From NCBI GenBank assembly GCA_020073495.1, contig JAIQFD010000001.1:372001-436000 (forward strand): DNA of 64,000 bases, in the 5' to 3' direction. How positions within the stretch are numbered: the first letter of the stretch is position 1; each line of letters opens with the position of its first letter. Under the pieces are notes generated by a model that worked only from the letters and a program-made list of their open reading frames with translations, was not told the DNA's origin and did no database searches. This DNA comes from Terriglobia bacterium. Lineage in GTDB: Bacteria; Acidobacteriota; Terriglobia; Terriglobales; Acidobacteriaceae. Shown one piece after another: positions 1 through 10,325 of this stretch. The position numbers were made by a program, and so were the translations under genes.

Positions 1-250
1 GGCTGCGGTCATCGTCGGTGAACACCCTCATGACGCCGGGATGGTCCAGCTTTGCGCCAATCTCCTCCTCGCGATGAAAACGCTCGAAGAAGACCGGGTC
101 ACTCTCGACTTCGGGATGGGGAATCTTGATGGCGACGGGGCGACCGGTGAGGAGATCGATGCCGCGGAAGATGGAGGCCATCCCGCTGCGGGCAACAACT
201 CCTTCGATGCGATAGTGGTCGAGTTGATCGCCGGGATGGATGGAATTCAT
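1..250 (-). CDS. Ser/Thr protein kinase, N-terminal part (cut by window edge)
   Basis: The minus strand opens with MNSIHPGDQLDHYRIEG and continues into kinase subdomain I (a glycine-loop equivalent reading GVVARSGMASIFRG), subdomain II with the ATP-binding lysine in VAIKIPHP, and the helix-C region with its conserved glutamate (HREEEIGAKLDHPGV). This is the start of a Hanks-type Ser/Thr kinase catalytic domain; about 83 residues are visible and the rest lies left of position 1. The glycine loop is poor in glycines. It begins 45 bp after the stop of a PP2C-type phosphatase on the same strand, a common kinase/phosphatase pairing that implies reversible protein phosphorylation. Confidence 0.85.
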   Translation of the reverse strand, partial: MNSIHPGDQLDHYRIEGVVARSGMASIFRGIDLLTGRPVAIKIPHPEVESDPVFFERFHREEEIGAKLDHPGVMRVFTDDDRS

Positions 251-295
251 GTGGCAGCGCCGATCCGCGGCGACAAGCGGGTGCGATTCCCAGGC

Positions 296-1174
296 TCAGC
301 GAAGCTTGTAGGGGCGCCCGCGGTACATGCCGACACGTTCAACGCCTCGAACGCGGATCAATTGAACGCTGACATTATCGCTGCCGTCGCGTTGATTGGC
401 AATCGCGACCAGTTCGTGCGCCGCTTCCTGCAAGTCAGCGCGCCGGCTGACGGCGTGGGCCATCTCCGATTCGGTGACCGGGCCGTGCAGCCCGTCGGAA
501 CACAGCAGCAGGACATCGCCGGGAAGAAGGAGGTTCTCGCAACAGTCGACGGCGACGAAAAGATCGTTTCCCAGCGAGCGGCTGAGGAGGTGGCGAGTGG
601 GTGCCGCAGCCGCCTCGCGGGCTGAGAGCACGCCCAGCCGGAACTGCTCACCGGCGACGGTATGGTCGCGGGTCAAGAGCCGGGCGTGGCCGCGCCGGAT
701 GAGGTAACAACGCGAATCACCCACGTGGGCCACGACTGCATGATCGAAGCGAAGAGCGCAGGCCACGATGGTGGTCGCCATGGCCACAGCCCTGGGTACG
801 GCCGTGCGCCCAGCGTCGTACACATGGGTATTGGCCGCCTGGATCAGACGCGTCAACAAGGCGGCGTGGGGTTCGTCTTTCGGAGCTGTGCGAAAGCCAG
901 CGGCCAGGTCGTCCACCGCGGTGCGAGAGGCCACGTGTCCCTGCTCCTGTCCGCCGACTCCATCGGCCAGCGCGAACATCCAGCCATGAGTGCGGGCCTG
1001 CTCCGGCGTCGCGGGAAGCGCATGGCCGAGATAATCCTGGTTCTGCTCGCGCACGCAGCCGTGGTCGGAAAGCTGCGCGAACTCGAGATCCAGCACAGAC
1101 GTATGCGCAGGACGGTGCGTGCCGGAGAGCTTGCCGGCCCCGCCAGAGAGCGGCCCTCGAGATTGCTTCAACAT
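296..1174 (-). CDS. PP2C-family Ser/Thr protein phosphatase
   Basis: This 292-residue protein has the PP2C (PPM) metal-binding motifs in order: SDHGCVREQNQD near residues 36-47, ALADGVGGQEQG near 69-78, VAHVGDSRCYLIRRG, LLLCSDGLHG, and the C-terminal GSDNVSVQLI. No membrane segment is visible, so it is probably a cytosolic Stp1/PrpC-like phosphatase that removes phosphate from proteins modified by the kinase encoded directly downstream. I chose the ATG at 1174, which has AAGGAG only 3 nt upstream. A TTG two codons upstream at position 1186 or one codon downstream is possible and would barely change the product. Confidence 0.9.
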   Translation of the reverse strand: MLKQSRGPLSGGAGKLSGTHRPAHTSVLDLEFAQLSDHGCVREQNQDYLGHALPATPEQARTHGWMFALADGVGGQEQGHVASRTAVDDLAAGFRTAPKDEPHAALLTRLIQAANTHVYDAGRTAVPRAVAMATTIVACALRFDHAVVAHVGDSRCYLIRRGHARLLTRDHTVAGEQFRLGVLSAREAAAAPTRHLLSRSLGNDLFVAVDCCENLLLPGDVLLLCSDGLHGPVTESEMAHAVSRRADLQEAAHELVAIANQRDGSDNVSVQLIRVRGVERVGMYRGRPYKLR

Positions 1175-1190
1175 TTGCTCCTTCAAGAAG

Positions 1191-1210
1191 GGGCGGGCCT
1201 AAGCCCGCCC
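1191..1210. terminator. GC hairpin between permease and phosphatase genes
   Basis: An 8-bp perfect stem (GGGCGGGC / GCCCGCCC) with a 4-nt loop lies between the permease stop and the phosphatase start. It may act as a terminator for the permease transcript. The following T-run on the minus strand is weak, so an mRNA-stability role is equally possible. Confidence 0.4.
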
Positions 1211-1234
1211 ATTCTCACGAGCAATCGCACGTCG

Positions 1235-3037
1235 TCACACCGCCTGTGTCCGGCTTGCGACCAGCGTGGTCCTCCCCATCGTGCGACTGCTGCGGACAAA
1301 GAAGATCCCACCGTAGATCCCCCAGACCAGAGCGATCCCTAAAGCCAGCAGCGGCTCCATCTTTGTGCCGTAGCCCAGGAACGGTCCGACCAGGTAGAAA
1401 ATCATGCAGGCCAGGTTGGCAACCAGCCCGAAGACAGGGATCAAGAGGTGCCGCAGAACGCTGAACTTCGGGTGGCCATGGTAGGCGACGATGCAGATCA
1501 CGCAGCTCAGGCCGTACAGCAGGAAGGTACCGAAGTTCGACGCCAGCGTGATGGTCAGCAGCGAATTGGGCAGCGCCGCCATCTTGTCATGAGTGGTGTA
1601 CCCAAAGCTGGACCAGAAGCCATGGGGCAACGCCTGGATTGCGCTGTCGGTGGGCGCACCGGCGTCGCCGAAGGCCATCACGACCGCGATGCAACCGACC
1701 ACCGCCGAGATCGCCGCCAAGGTCCAGATGGCGCGATGAGGAGTGAGGTTTTTCCCGTGCAGGAAGCCGAAGTGCTCCGGCACTTCCTGATCCTTCCCCA
1801 TGGAGTAGGTCACGCGCGCCCCGGTGTTCATGCAGGACAGAGTGGTTCCGATAAGCGCCAGGAACACGGTGAAGGCCTCGCACAACATGAAGATACGTCC
1901 CCGCCCCGCGCCGAACAGAGCATCGCCCACCATGATCATCATGTCACCGATGGGCGCCGCCGAGCCCGCGGCACTTTGCAGGGTGTAGCCACTGTTGAGG
2001 AAATAGTTCGCCGCAAAGTACTCGAACAGGTAGCAGAACGCCCCCTGGACCAGCAGCGAGACGATGACCGCAATGGGCACGTCGCGCTTGGGATTCTTGG
2101 CTTCGCCGCCCATGGCGGTCACCGATTCGAATCCCACCAGGATCAGGATGGCGACCGTGGCCTGGACGAACACCCAGCCCCAGTTGTGCGCCTTGATCAC
2201 GGAAGCGGCGTTGGAATGGGTCAGGAAATTGCCGCTGTCGTCTTTGGTGGGGTAGCTGATGCGAAACGGCACGGGCTTTCCGGCAGTGTCCAGCTTGGGC
2301 TGCGGGATACCGTCCGGGTTGCGCACGATCGATTCCGTCTCTTTTCCGTCAACGACCGCCTTCTGGGTCGCGAATTCGTAGGTGTACGCCGCACCCGACG
2401 CCGAATCGAACTGGAAGGCTACGCTGCCCGGCGGATGGTTCACGCGATACCCCAGCGCCAGCACGGAGAACACGACCAAGGCTGCGATCTGGATCACGTT
2501 GATGGCAATACTGACCGACGTGGAGCCGTTCACGCCCCGATACGCGATGTAAGCGACTCCGAAGGAGAAGACGATGGCAATCAGCATCATGAATGCCGGA
2601 CCGGGATTGGAGGCATTCATGAAACTCGGCCAGATGGTCCCCACCAGGTAGCCGCAGAGGACTCCCATTACCCCGACCATGACGCCGGGATAGATCCAGT
2701 AATAGAGGTGCGAACCCCAACCGACGATGAACTTGGAAAGCCGGGCGTACCGCCACGCCTTGTCGTGATTGAGGAAGGACTGTTCGGCGAAATAGTAGGA
2801 ACTGCCGGTCCCGGGATACAGCTTCGCCATCTCGGCATAGCACACGGCGGTCGCCAGGCAGAGCGCGAGCGCCAACAAGATCCCGAGCCACATGGCCGGT
2901 CCGGTCACGCCGGTGGTCGCCTGGATGTAGAAGGTCAACCAGAGAAAGGCGCCCGGCGCGATCAGCGCCATGGCATTCATGGTCAAGCCGGTCAAACCCA
3001 GGGTCGGTTTCATCTCAACGGGGGCGTTCGCCGCCAT
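1235..3037 (-). CDS. APC-superfamily amino acid permease
   Basis: This is a 600-residue integral membrane protein with about 12-14 hydrophobic segments. The N-terminal LGLTGLTMNAMALIAPGAF and the GWVFVQATVAILILVGFESVTAMGGEAKNPKRDVP segment are typical of amino acid-polyamine-organocation transporters. A hydrophilic insert of roughly 70 residues (near 220-300, ending NAASVIKAHNWG) is longer than usual. The start ATG at 3037 is chosen because AAGGAGG sits 6 nt upstream; an ATG at 3043 is directly adjacent to the same ribosome site. The substrate cannot be read from sequence. A small membrane protein gene overlaps its start and may be translationally coupled. Confidence 0.9.
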   Translation of the reverse strand: MAANAPVEMKPTLGLTGLTMNAMALIAPGAFLWLTFYIQATTGVTGPAMWLGILLALALCLATAVCYAEMAKLYPGTGSSYYFAEQSFLNHDKAWRYARLSKFIVGWGSHLYYWIYPGVMVGVMGVLCGYLVGTIWPSFMNASNPGPAFMMLIAIVFSFGVAYIAYRGVNGSTSVSIAINVIQIAALVVFSVLALGYRVNHPPGSVAFQFDSASGAAYTYEFATQKAVVDGKETESIVRNPDGIPQPKLDTAGKPVPFRISYPTKDDSGNFLTHSNAASVIKAHNWGWVFVQATVAILILVGFESVTAMGGEAKNPKRDVPIAVIVSLLVQGAFCYLFEYFAANYFLNSGYTLQSAAGSAAPIGDMMIMVGDALFGAGRGRIFMLCEAFTVFLALIGTTLSCMNTGARVTYSMGKDQEVPEHFGFLHGKNLTPHRAIWTLAAISAVVGCIAVVMAFGDAGAPTDSAIQALPHGFWSSFGYTTHDKMAALPNSLLTITLASNFGTFLLYGLSCVICIVAYHGHPKFSVLRHLLIPVFGLVANLACMIFYLVGPFLGYGTKMEPLLALGIALVWGIYGGIFFVRSSRTMGRTTLVASRTQAV

Positions 3038-3233
3038 ATCCATCCTCCTTGTGTGTGCGTTGCAGAATCGGTTCGTAGATCCCAGGGGCCTTGCAGAAGC
3101 CAGCCGCCGCATAGAGCAGAAGTGCCATGGCGGCCAGCGCGATCAGCGTGCCCGCCACCGGATCACCCTCCAATGCGAGCAAGCCGCCAAGCAATCCAGG
3201 AAAGCCAATCAGGAACGCTCCGAGGTTAGTCAT
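3015..3233 (-). CDS. Small two-helix membrane protein, unknown function
   Basis: A 72-residue reading frame with two hydrophobic segments (LGAFLIGFPGLLGGLLAL and VAGTLIALAAMALLLYAAAG) and a charged C-terminus overlaps the start of the permease gene by 23 bp on the same strand. This arrangement suggests translational coupling and perhaps a partner role for the transporter. An upstream ATG at 3254 (MTTGRRQ) has a GGAG about 10 nt before it and may be the true start. I do not recognise the family. Confidence 0.5.
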   Translation of the reverse strand: MTNLGAFLIGFPGLLGGLLALEGDPVAGTLIALAAMALLLYAAAGFCKAPGIYEPILQRTHKEDGYGGERPR

Positions 3234-3510
3234 TTGTCGCCGGCCTGTGGTCATCGCCGGGTTTCTCCGCCGCAGGCACTGCCGGAATCGCGTCTGATGA
3301 AGCCACCGGCCGACGGTGGCTGCGCCTCCCGGATGGCAAGGAGCGGGTGCGGATTGGGAGCGGGCGCAGCTTGAGCATCGCTGGTCGTTGGGTTTGTTTG
3401 AGTTTTTGCCCAAGCTGCGGACCCGCACAACGAAAGTGGCGCCGGAAACCCTCTACCGGCCGCAGCCACCTCCGATCTCGTATTTGGCGCACCGAGGATG
3501 CCCCCAAGTC

Positions 3511-4812
3511 TCATTGCTCCCTCGAATCGATCGCGTAGATCAAACCGGCACTGATGGTGCTCTGCCCCGGCACCGGCGTGCTGCCTTTCATGAAGACGGG
3601 AGCATTGGAGACGTCGTGGCGGAACTCGAGCCGGGTGATCAGGTGGTGAGACACGAGGCGTTCCAGCGTCCCAGTGAACTCGTTCAGGTGCTGGGGTGTA
3701 CCCGTGGTGAAGCCGTTATGGTCGTCGAAATACTCGTATCGGGTTGCCAGGGAGTACCGCGAATTGAAGACGTAGCGGACGTAGCCTCCGATCCCGGTCC
3801 AGAAGGCTGGGTTGGCGTAGCCGAGGACCATGTCGCCACGGCCGTAGTCGTAGTTCAGAGCCAACGAGAGCCGGTTGGTGGGCGCGTAGGTGAAGACGGT
3901 GTCGCTGACCTGGCGCCAGTGGCTGTTCGTGTTCAGCCCTTCCGGGCCGGCCATGTAGTTCTGCGTCAGACTGAACTTCTTGGTGGGGTTCCACGCGAAA
4001 CTCAGGCCGAAGGTCTTCCCGGTGTTGTTGTCGATGACATCGTTCCACCCGTTCACCACGTATCCGGTCAACGAATACTTGCTGTTGAAGGCGTATTTCG
4101 CCCGCACGCCGTAGTGGTAATAGGGGATCGCGTAACTGAATAGGAGCCCGCGGGAGTAGTTCCAATCGTCCTTGCTCTCGATGACCTCGAAGCCGTGGGG
4201 CGTGACGAACTTGCCGACGTCGATGGTGAGACCGCTTCCGACCGGGGCGAGATAGGTGAAGTAGGCTTCCTTGAGGTACTGGGCGAAGCCCAACCCGCCC
4301 GGATCGGTGGCATTCACTGCGTTCATGGCATCGCCGTAGCCGAACGCGATGTGGTAGCCGAGGCGGCTGTTGGTGGCTTCCGCCGGCTTGTCGATAATCA
4401 GCTCGATCATGTTCAGCGAGAACTGGTTTGCCGGAGCGTCGAAGCTCCGCAGACCGGTCATGCGGGATTGCGGCTGGTTGATACTGAACCCGTAATAGGT
4501 GTCAACGAAGCCGCTCAGGGTGGTCGAGCCCAGAAGGTGTCCGAGGGACTCCGCCGCAGTCGCGGGCGGAGCGGGAGTTGCAACGGCTGCCGCCGCGGGA
4601 GGCACAGCGGAGCTGGCGGCAGGGGCGGCGGGCGCGTTGGCGGCAGCCAGAGCAGCGCGCAGATCGCTGACCTGCTTTTCCAACAGCTCCAGCCGGTGAT
4701 TCAGCTCGGCGGTATCGGAGGCCGAACCGTTAGTTTGTGCGTTCAGCGTCATCGCTGAACATGCAAGGAACATCAGCAAAGCGACAGCAGCCACCTGCCG
4801 GGACAGAGGCAT
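3511..4812 (-). CDS. Outer membrane beta-barrel porin (BBP2/OmpL-like family)
   Basis: The 433-residue product has a signal peptide (about residues 1-25, cleavage near NAQT), then a short coiled-coil-like stretch (LNHRLELLEKQVSDLRAAL), an Ala/Pro-rich linker, and a barrel domain beginning STTLSGFVDTYYGFSINQPQ. Alternating aromatic/polar strands run to the C-terminus (LEFRHDVSNAPVFMKG, STISAGLIYAIDS). This fits the putative beta-barrel porin 2 family, where the protein forms a channel in the outer membrane. Substrate is unknown. The gene stands alone, reading away from tRNA-Lys on the same strand. Confidence 0.8.
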   Translation of the reverse strand: MPLSRQVAAVALLMFLACSAMTLNAQTNGSASDTAELNHRLELLEKQVSDLRAALAAANAPAAPAASSAVPPAAAAVATPAPPATAAESLGHLLGSTTLSGFVDTYYGFSINQPQSRMTGLRSFDAPANQFSLNMIELIIDKPAEATNSRLGYHIAFGYGDAMNAVNATDPGGLGFAQYLKEAYFTYLAPVGSGLTIDVGKFVTPHGFEVIESKDDWNYSRGLLFSYAIPYYHYGVRAKYAFNSKYSLTGYVVNGWNDVIDNNTGKTFGLSFAWNPTKKFSLTQNYMAGPEGLNTNSHWRQVSDTVFTYAPTNRLSLALNYDYGRGDMVLGYANPAFWTGIGGYVRYVFNSRYSLATRYEYFDDHNGFTTGTPQHLNEFTGTLERLVSHHLITRLEFRHDVSNAPVFMKGSTPVPGQSTISAGLIYAIDSREQ

Positions 4813-5096
4813 TTCGGATACTCACTTTCCCCCACAAGCCGCGCGGTTGCCCACATCCAACCCGCGACTTGACGACCAGCGAGCCGACAGTATCGGTGGA
4901 GGTTTCCCCTGTCCAACTCATAGTTTTTCTCCGGCGAATCGCAATTACGCCCAGAAATTCTGCTTATGGGCACGATAAACGATTTCTTGCGGCCTTTATA
5001 TCGTAAGGCGATGTAATCGTGCGGAGCGAGTACGTTTTCCGGCGAGAAAGGGCGGCGTCACGGCGGGGGATGGATCGGGATACGGAGAGATTCGAG

Positions 5097-5172
<76 letters not shown>

Positions 5173-5443
5173 AAGACGTTTCTCTTGAATAGATTACCAC
5201 AGGCTCCAGGGATACAAGTGATTCTCGGGTCAGTCGTTCTCTCAGTAGCATCAATAATTTGAGTGGACTCACCGTAGCCCGCCGTATTCGTCCGATGCAG
5301 GCGGTCCCTACGAAAACCCCCACATGTTTGACGAGTTGTGACGTATTCCCCTACCGCCATGCCTCATGAGATGACAGATGGTAGAGCGCAGCGTTTTCAG
5401 TGTGGCGATAATTTGCAGTTTCAATAATCTCACTTATGTGGCT

Positions 5444-5664
5444 TCAAGTGGCTGCGTCCATCACTGAAAAGTCACCACAGGCGAGCACGTAGAGCGTCAG
5501 TATCTTCGCTTCCGGCGGTCCGATCGTCTTGCCGAGATACTCCTGCGTTCGGCCCACCATCAGTCCCGCCAGCAGCAGGCCCAGCAGGGCGACCAGGATG
5601 CGAGCGGCTTGACCAACAGTGTGAGGATCAGCAGGAAAGCACCGTATTGAATCAGTGCTTGCAT
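5444..5664 (-). pseudogene. kdpA remnant with internal deletion and frameshift
   Basis: On the minus strand the ATG at 5664 reads MQALIQYGAFLLILTLLVKPL, a typical KdpA N-terminus. The frame then shifts, and the next frame reads [27 protein letters not shown] followed by GPPEAKILTLYVLA, which matches the KdpA segment around [15 protein letters not shown] near residue 410 of the intact protein at 8423-10222. About 400 codons between them, and everything C-terminal, are missing. It is therefore a decayed second kdpA just downstream of the intact kdp operon. The remnant is not a simple copy of the neighbour: the GPPEAKILTLYVLA tail differs from its [13 protein letters not shown], so it derives from a different kdpA variant. 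Confidence 0.8.
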
Positions 5665-5761
5665 TCATGACCTGTCGGGGTGGAAGAAGCCGCCGGAAGA
5701 GCCCCGGCTACTCTGATTCGATAACGAGCCCGTAACGTTCGAATGAAAAGTCCATCGAGAC

Positions 5762-6367
5762 TTAAGGATGGTTTTGTTCCATGGTCTTTGCCTGCTTTCT
5801 TGCCGGGTAACGGGTATCCAGCTCGAGATTAAGCTCTAGAACATTGACACGCGGCTCTCCCAGAAATCCCAACTGTCGTCCCGCGGTGTGTTTGCCGATA
5901 AGCTGCCGCAGCTGGTCTTCGCTCAAGGCACGTTCGCGGGCGACGCGGGGGACCTGGAACTCGGCTGCCGCGGGCGTAATGTCGGGATCGAGACCGGAGG
6001 CAGATGTGGTGACCAGGTCGATCGGCACAGGCTTGCCGGGATTCTCCGATTGGAGTGAGGCGATGTCCTGCTTCACGCGGTCGATCAGTTTCTGATTGGT
6101 GGGGCCGAGATTCGTTCCACCGGAATTGGCGGCGTCATAGCCATTGCCGGCCGCAGACGGACGTGAGTGGAAGTATCCCGGTCCTGTGAAGGGCTGGCCG
6201 ATGATCCGGGATCCGATGATCCTTCCGTCGCGCTGGATCAGCTGGCCGCCGGCCTTGTCTGGAAACAGGACCTTAGCGATGCCGGTCACAACCAGCGGGT
6301 AAATGATGCCCAGCAAGATCGTGGTTGCGATCGTCATGAGCACGGCGGTGATGAGATTCTTCTTCAT
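5762..6367 (-). CDS. kdpC: K+-transporting ATPase subunit KdpC
   Basis: The 201-residue protein has one N-terminal membrane helix (residues about 5-35, LITAVLMTIATTILLGIIYPLVVTGIA), then KdpC signatures GSRIIGQPFTGPGYFHSRPSAAG and DLVTTSASGLDPDITPAAAEFQVPRVA, and a C-terminal GFLGEPRVNVLELNLELD. KdpC is the small accessory subunit of the high-affinity KdpFABC potassium pump in the inner membrane and stabilises nucleotide binding by KdpB. The gene starts 12 bp after the kdpB stop, last in the operon. Confidence 0.97.
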   Translation of the reverse strand: MKKNLITAVLMTIATTILLGIIYPLVVTGIAKVLFPDKAGGQLIQRDGRIIGSRIIGQPFTGPGYFHSRPSAAGNGYDAANSGGTNLGPTNQKLIDRVKQDIASLQSENPGKPVPIDLVTTSASGLDPDITPAAAEFQVPRVARERALSEDQLRQLIGKHTAGRQLGFLGEPRVNVLELNLELDTRYPARKQAKTMEQNHP

Positions 6368-6379
6368 TGCGGCATTCCT

Positions 6380-8404
6380 TTATGCAAGACCAATGTGCGT
6401 GATCACCATGTCGATCAGCTTGATCCCGATGAACGGCACGATGATCCCGCCCAGGCCGTAGATCAGGAGGTTCCGCCGCAGCAGCGGAGCTGCGCCCATA
6501 GGCCGGTATTTCACGCCGCGCAATGCAAGCGGGATCAGAGCGATGATGATCAGAGCGTTAAAGACAACGGCCGACAAAATGGCCGACTCCGGTGTTTGCA
6601 GACGCATGATGTTCAGCGCTTGCAGCACAGGGAACGTTCCCGCGAACATGGCGGGAATGATGGCGAAGTACTTGGCCACATCGTTGGCGATGGAGAACGT
6701 GGTCAGCGAGCCGCGCGTCATCAGAAGCTGTTTACCGATCTCTACGATCTCGATCAGCTTGGTGGGATTCGAGTCCAGGTCCACCATGTTTCCGGCCTCT
6801 TTGGCAGCCTGCGTGCCGGTGTTCATGGCGACGCCCACGTCGGCCTGCGCGAGCGCCGGCGCGTCGTTGGTGCCGTCACCCGTCATCGCGACCAGCTTAC
6901 CGCCGGCCTGCTCACTCTTGATCAAGTCCATCTTGTCCTTGGGCGTGGCCTGCGCGAGAAAATCGTCGACACCGGCCTCGCGCGCGATGGCGGCTGCGGT
7001 CAACGGATTGTCGCCGGTGATCATCACAGTGCGGATGCCCATGGCGCGTAAATGGTCGAAGCGATCGCGCATGCCGCCCTTGACGATGTCTTTCAGTTCG
7101 ATCACGCCTAGAGCGCCGCGGCTCTTCTCGGCGACCACCAGGGGGGTGCCTCCGCTGCGCGCGATCTCCTCAACCGTGGCCTGCACTTCCTTTGGAAACT
7201 CTGTGCCTCCCTGAGACAGGTAGGCTGCAATTGCGTCGGCTGCACCCTTGCGGATCTCGAAGCCGTTCATGTTTACGCCCGACATGCGGGTCTGGGCGGA
7301 AAAAGGCACAAATTGCGCATCGTGGGAAGCCAGTTCGCGTCCGCGCAGACCATATTTCTCCTTGGCGAGCACCACGATGGAACGGCCCTCAGGAGTCTCG
7401 TCTGCCAAAGATGAAAGTTGCGCCACGTCTGCCAACTCCTTCTCTGTCACGCCGGGAGCCGGAACGAAGCGCGAGGCTTGCCGGTTGCCGAGAGTGATGG
7501 TGCCGGTTTTGTCCAGCAGGAGAGTGTTCACGTCACCGGCTGCTTCGACGGCCCGTCCGGACATGGCGAGCACGTTGTGCTGGATGAGCCGATCCATTCC
7601 GGCAATACCGATCGCCGACAGCAGCCCGCCGATGGTCGTCGGGATGAGGCAGACCAGCAGCGACACCAGCACGAACACCGTCTGCGGAGAGCCGGAGTAG
7701 ATAGCGAACGGCTGTAGAGTGATAACCGCCAGAAGGAAAATGATCGTCAGACCAGCCAGGAGAATGTTGAGCGCAATCTCATTCGGGGTCTTCTGCCGCT
7801 CGGCGCCTTCGACCAGCGCGATCATGCGGTCCAGGAAGGTTTCGCCAGGGTTCGCCGTGATCTTGACTTTGATCTGATCGGAGAGAACCCGCGTGCCGCC
7901 TGTCACAGCCGAGCGATCGCCGCCGGCTTCGCGAATGACCGGGGCGGATTCGCCCGTGATCGCCGATTCATCGACTGAGGCCACGCCTTCGAGGATCTCG
8001 CCGTCCGATGGAACCAATTCACCGGCAGAGACGATCACCAGGTCTGCAGCACGCAGCTTGGAACTCGGCACTTTCTCGATCGTTCCATCCCCGAGCAGCC
8101 GATTGGCGACGGTCTCGGAGCGTGCCTTACGGAGCGTGTCTGCCTGGGCTTTTCCGCGTCCCTCAGCCATGGCCTCGGCGAAATTGGCGAACAACACCGT
8201 GAACCAAAGCCAGAGCGTGATCTGCAGGTTGAAGTTGAAGGCCGTACCACCGCGGAACAGCAGCACGGTCGTGATCACGCTGCCGATCTCCACCACGAAC
8301 ATGACGGGATTGCCCATCATCTTGCGCGGGTTCAGCTTGACGAAAGAGTCCACGATCGCACGTCGTACGATCTTCCACTCCCAAATAGCTTTCTGCTTTG
8401 CCAT
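6380..8404 (-). CDS. kdpB: K+-transporting P-type ATPase subunit KdpB
   Basis: The 674-residue protein is a complete P-type ATPase. It has the phosphorylation motif [13 protein letters not shown] near residue 300, the actuator motif ([12 protein letters not shown]), KGAADAI in the nucleotide-binding domain, and the hinge motif [24 protein letters not shown]. Hydrophobic helices flank these domains. KdpB hydrolyses ATP to drive K+ uptake through KdpA. It lies 18 bp after kdpA and 12 bp before kdpC, in one transcription unit. Confidence 0.98.
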   Translation of the reverse strand: MAKQKAIWEWKIVRRAIVDSFVKLNPRKMMGNPVMFVVEIGSVITTVLLFRGGTAFNFNLQITLWLWFTVLFANFAEAMAEGRGKAQADTLRKARSETVANRLLGDGTIEKVPSSKLRAADLVIVSAGELVPSDGEILEGVASVDESAITGESAPVIREAGGDRSAVTGGTRVLSDQIKVKITANPGETFLDRMIALVEGAERQKTPNEIALNILLAGLTIIFLLAVITLQPFAIYSGSPQTVFVLVSLLVCLIPTTIGGLLSAIGIAGMDRLIQHNVLAMSGRAVEAAGDVNTLLLDKTGTITLGNRQASRFVPAPGVTEKELADVAQLSSLADETPEGRSIVVLAKEKYGLRGRELASHDAQFVPFSAQTRMSGVNMNGFEIRKGAADAIAAYLSQGGTEFPKEVQATVEEIARSGGTPLVVAEKSRGALGVIELKDIVKGGMRDRFDHLRAMGIRTVMITGDNPLTAAAIAREAGVDDFLAQATPKDKMDLIKSEQAGGKLVAMTGDGTNDAPALAQADVGVAMNTGTQAAKEAGNMVDLDSNPTKLIEIVEIGKQLLMTRGSLTTFSIANDVAKYFAIIPAMFAGTFPVLQALNIMRLQTPESAILSAVVFNALIIIALIPLALRGVKYRPMGAAPLLRRNLLIYGLGGIIVPFIGIKLIDMVITHIGLA

Positions 8405-8422
8405 ATCGTTTATCCAACCAAA

Positions 8423-10222
8423 TCAGAAGGTCTTGCCCGCCCCCATCAGCAGGTGCTCGAGGATCGGTCCCAGGCTCAAAGCCGGGAAAAACGTCAGCGC
8501 GCCGACAATCAGAATCACGCCGATCAGAAGTACGGTGAACAGCGGCGTCGTGACCGGGAACGTGCCCAGCGACGGTGGCACGTACTTCTTGCGCGCCAGA
8601 TTCCCGGCGATGGCCAGCATGGGGATGATCATCAAGAACCGTCCCGCCAGCATGGTCAGGCCGATAGTCGTGTCGTACCAGGGTGTGTTTACGGTCAATC
8701 CGCCAAATGCGGAACCATTGTTGCCAGCGCCCGAGACGAAGGCGTAGAGCATTTGGCTCAATCCGTGAGGTCCCGGATTCGAGATGCCCGACGTGCCGAA
8801 TGGCTTGACCGATGAAATCGCCGTGAACACCAGGATCACCAGCGGGAACACCAGCACTACGAGCATGGCCATCTTCACGTCATAGGCTTCTATCTTCTTG
8901 CCAAGGTATTCGGGTGTGCGGCCCACCATCAGGCCGGCGATGAACACCGCCAGCACGATGTAGATCAGCATGCCGTACATCCCGGAACCGACGCCACCGA
9001 AGATGACTTCGCTGAGCATGATGTTGACCAGCGGAACCATGCCGCCGAGCGGCGTGAAGGAGTCGTGCCAGCCGTTGATGGCGCCGCAGCTTGCGTCGGT
9101 AGTCACCGTCGCCCACAGGGCGCTATTGGCGATGCCGAACCGGACTTCTTTGCCCTCCGTGTTCCCACCGGACTGGGTCGCGCTCACGCGTTGGTCTACG
9201 CCGGCCAGCAGTGGGTTCCCGCGCGATTCCGCCCAGTACGCCGTTGTAACCCCGGCCAGGAACAATACGGCCATCGCCGCCCACACCGCCCATCCATGGC
9301 GCTGTGAGCCCGTCATCCGGCCCAGTGTGTAAGTCAGTCCGGCCCCAATTGCGAAGATGGAGAACATCTCGATGAGATTTGAGAAGGGAGTCGGGTTCTC
9401 AAACGGATGCGCGCTATTGGCATTGAAGAAGCCGCCACCGTTGGTGCCAAATTCCTTGATGATCTCCTGCGACGCTACTGGGCCTTGGGCAATCGTTTGC
9501 TCGGTGACCGTGTCCATCACCTGCTTGCTGTCCGGCCCGATTACGGGTTTTCCATTCGCATCCACCTTCGGTACCTGCTGCGGCTCGACCAGCTTCACCG
9601 TGTCGTACGGTTTCAGGTTCTGCACGACGCCCTGGGACACGAGCACCAGCGATCCAACGATGCAGAACGGCAACAGCACCCATAGGCTGCAGCGAGCCAG
9701 ATCCACCCAGAAGTTGCCGATCGTCTTCATCTCACGCCGCGCAATACCTCGAATGAAGGCAATGGCCAGGGCGATGCCGGTCGCTGCCGAGACGAAGTTG
9801 TGGTAAGCCAGGCCCGCCATCTGGGTGAAATAGCTCATCGTGGTTTCACCCGAGTAGGCTTGCCAGTTCGTGTTGGTGGTGAACGAAGCCGCGGTGTTGA
9901 AGGCCAAATGAGCTGGCGCTACTGCGCCGAACTTCTGCGGGTTGAGCGGCAGGAATCCTTGGACGCGCTGAATGACATACAGCAGCAGCATCGAAACTGC
10001 ACTGAACAAGAGCATGGACACGCCGTACTCGACCCAGCCCATCTCCCGGTCTTCATCCACGCGGGTCACCCGGTACAGCAGCCGCTCGATCGGCCGCAAC
10101 ACGGGATCCATAAATGTGCGCTCGCGGTTGAACACGCGCGCCATGAAGACGCCCAAAGGCTTGGTCACAGCGAGGATCAGGGCAAGAAAAAGCAGTATTT
10201 GGAACCAGCCGTTGACTGTCAT
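8423..10222 (-). CDS. kdpA: K+-transporting ATPase channel-like subunit KdpA
   Basis: The 599-residue protein has about ten transmembrane helices and KdpA selectivity-filter loops, including [13 protein letters not shown] near residue 115 and [21 protein letters not shown]. The internal [17 protein letters not shown]-type segment is intact here, unlike in the remnant at 5444-5664. KdpA binds and translocates K+ in the inner membrane complex. The start lies 1 bp after the kdpF stop. Confidence 0.98.
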   Translation of the reverse strand: MTVNGWFQILLFLALILAVTKPLGVFMARVFNRERTFMDPVLRPIERLLYRVTRVDEDREMGWVEYGVSMLLFSAVSMLLLYVIQRVQGFLPLNPQKFGAVAPAHLAFNTAASFTTNTNWQAYSGETTMSYFTQMAGLAYHNFVSAATGIALAIAFIRGIARREMKTIGNFWVDLARCSLWVLLPFCIVGSLVLVSQGVVQNLKPYDTVKLVEPQQVPKVDANGKPVIGPDSKQVMDTVTEQTIAQGPVASQEIIKEFGTNGGGFFNANSAHPFENPTPFSNLIEMFSIFAIGAGLTYTLGRMTGSQRHGWAVWAAMAVLFLAGVTTAYWAESRGNPLLAGVDQRVSATQSGGNTEGKEVRFGIANSALWATVTTDASCGAINGWHDSFTPLGGMVPLVNIMLSEVIFGGVGSGMYGMLIYIVLAVFIAGLMVGRTPEYLGKKIEAYDVKMAMLVVLVFPLVILVFTAISSVKPFGTSGISNPGPHGLSQMLYAFVSGAGNNGSAFGGLTVNTPWYDTTIGLTMLAGRFLMIIPMLAIAGNLARKKYVPPSLGTFPVTTPLFTVLLIGVILIVGALTFFPALSLGPILEHLLMGAGKTF

Positions 10223-10223
10223 C

Positions 10224-10313
10224 TCAGAACTTCTCCGGACGCAGCAGTGCGTAGATCAGATACACCATTGTCAGGGCACTCACTGCAAGCATGATGATCG
10301 ATTCCAGGCTCAT
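10224..10313 (-). CDS. kdpF: KdpF small subunit
   Basis: The minus strand encodes 29 residues, starting [20 protein letters not shown] and ending ALLRPEKF, directly before kdpA (one base between stop and start). A single membrane helix followed by LLRPEKF is characteristic of KdpF, the lipid-like peptide that stabilises the KdpABC complex. Confidence 0.93.
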   Translation of the reverse strand: MSLESIIMLAVSALTMVYLIYALLRPEKF

Positions 10314-10325
10314 ATTCTTTCTCTC

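Noticed and set aside
1448-3229. 593-codon plus-strand frame opposite the APC permease
   Set aside because: It is antisense to a clear transporter gene with a good ribosome site; its protein is rich in Arg/His/Gly with no domain, as expected from high-GC third-position bias.
4730-5006. Short frames upstream of the porin gene
   Set aside because: No ribosome site, no conserved-looking sequence, and they cover the expected promoter and leader of the porin gene.
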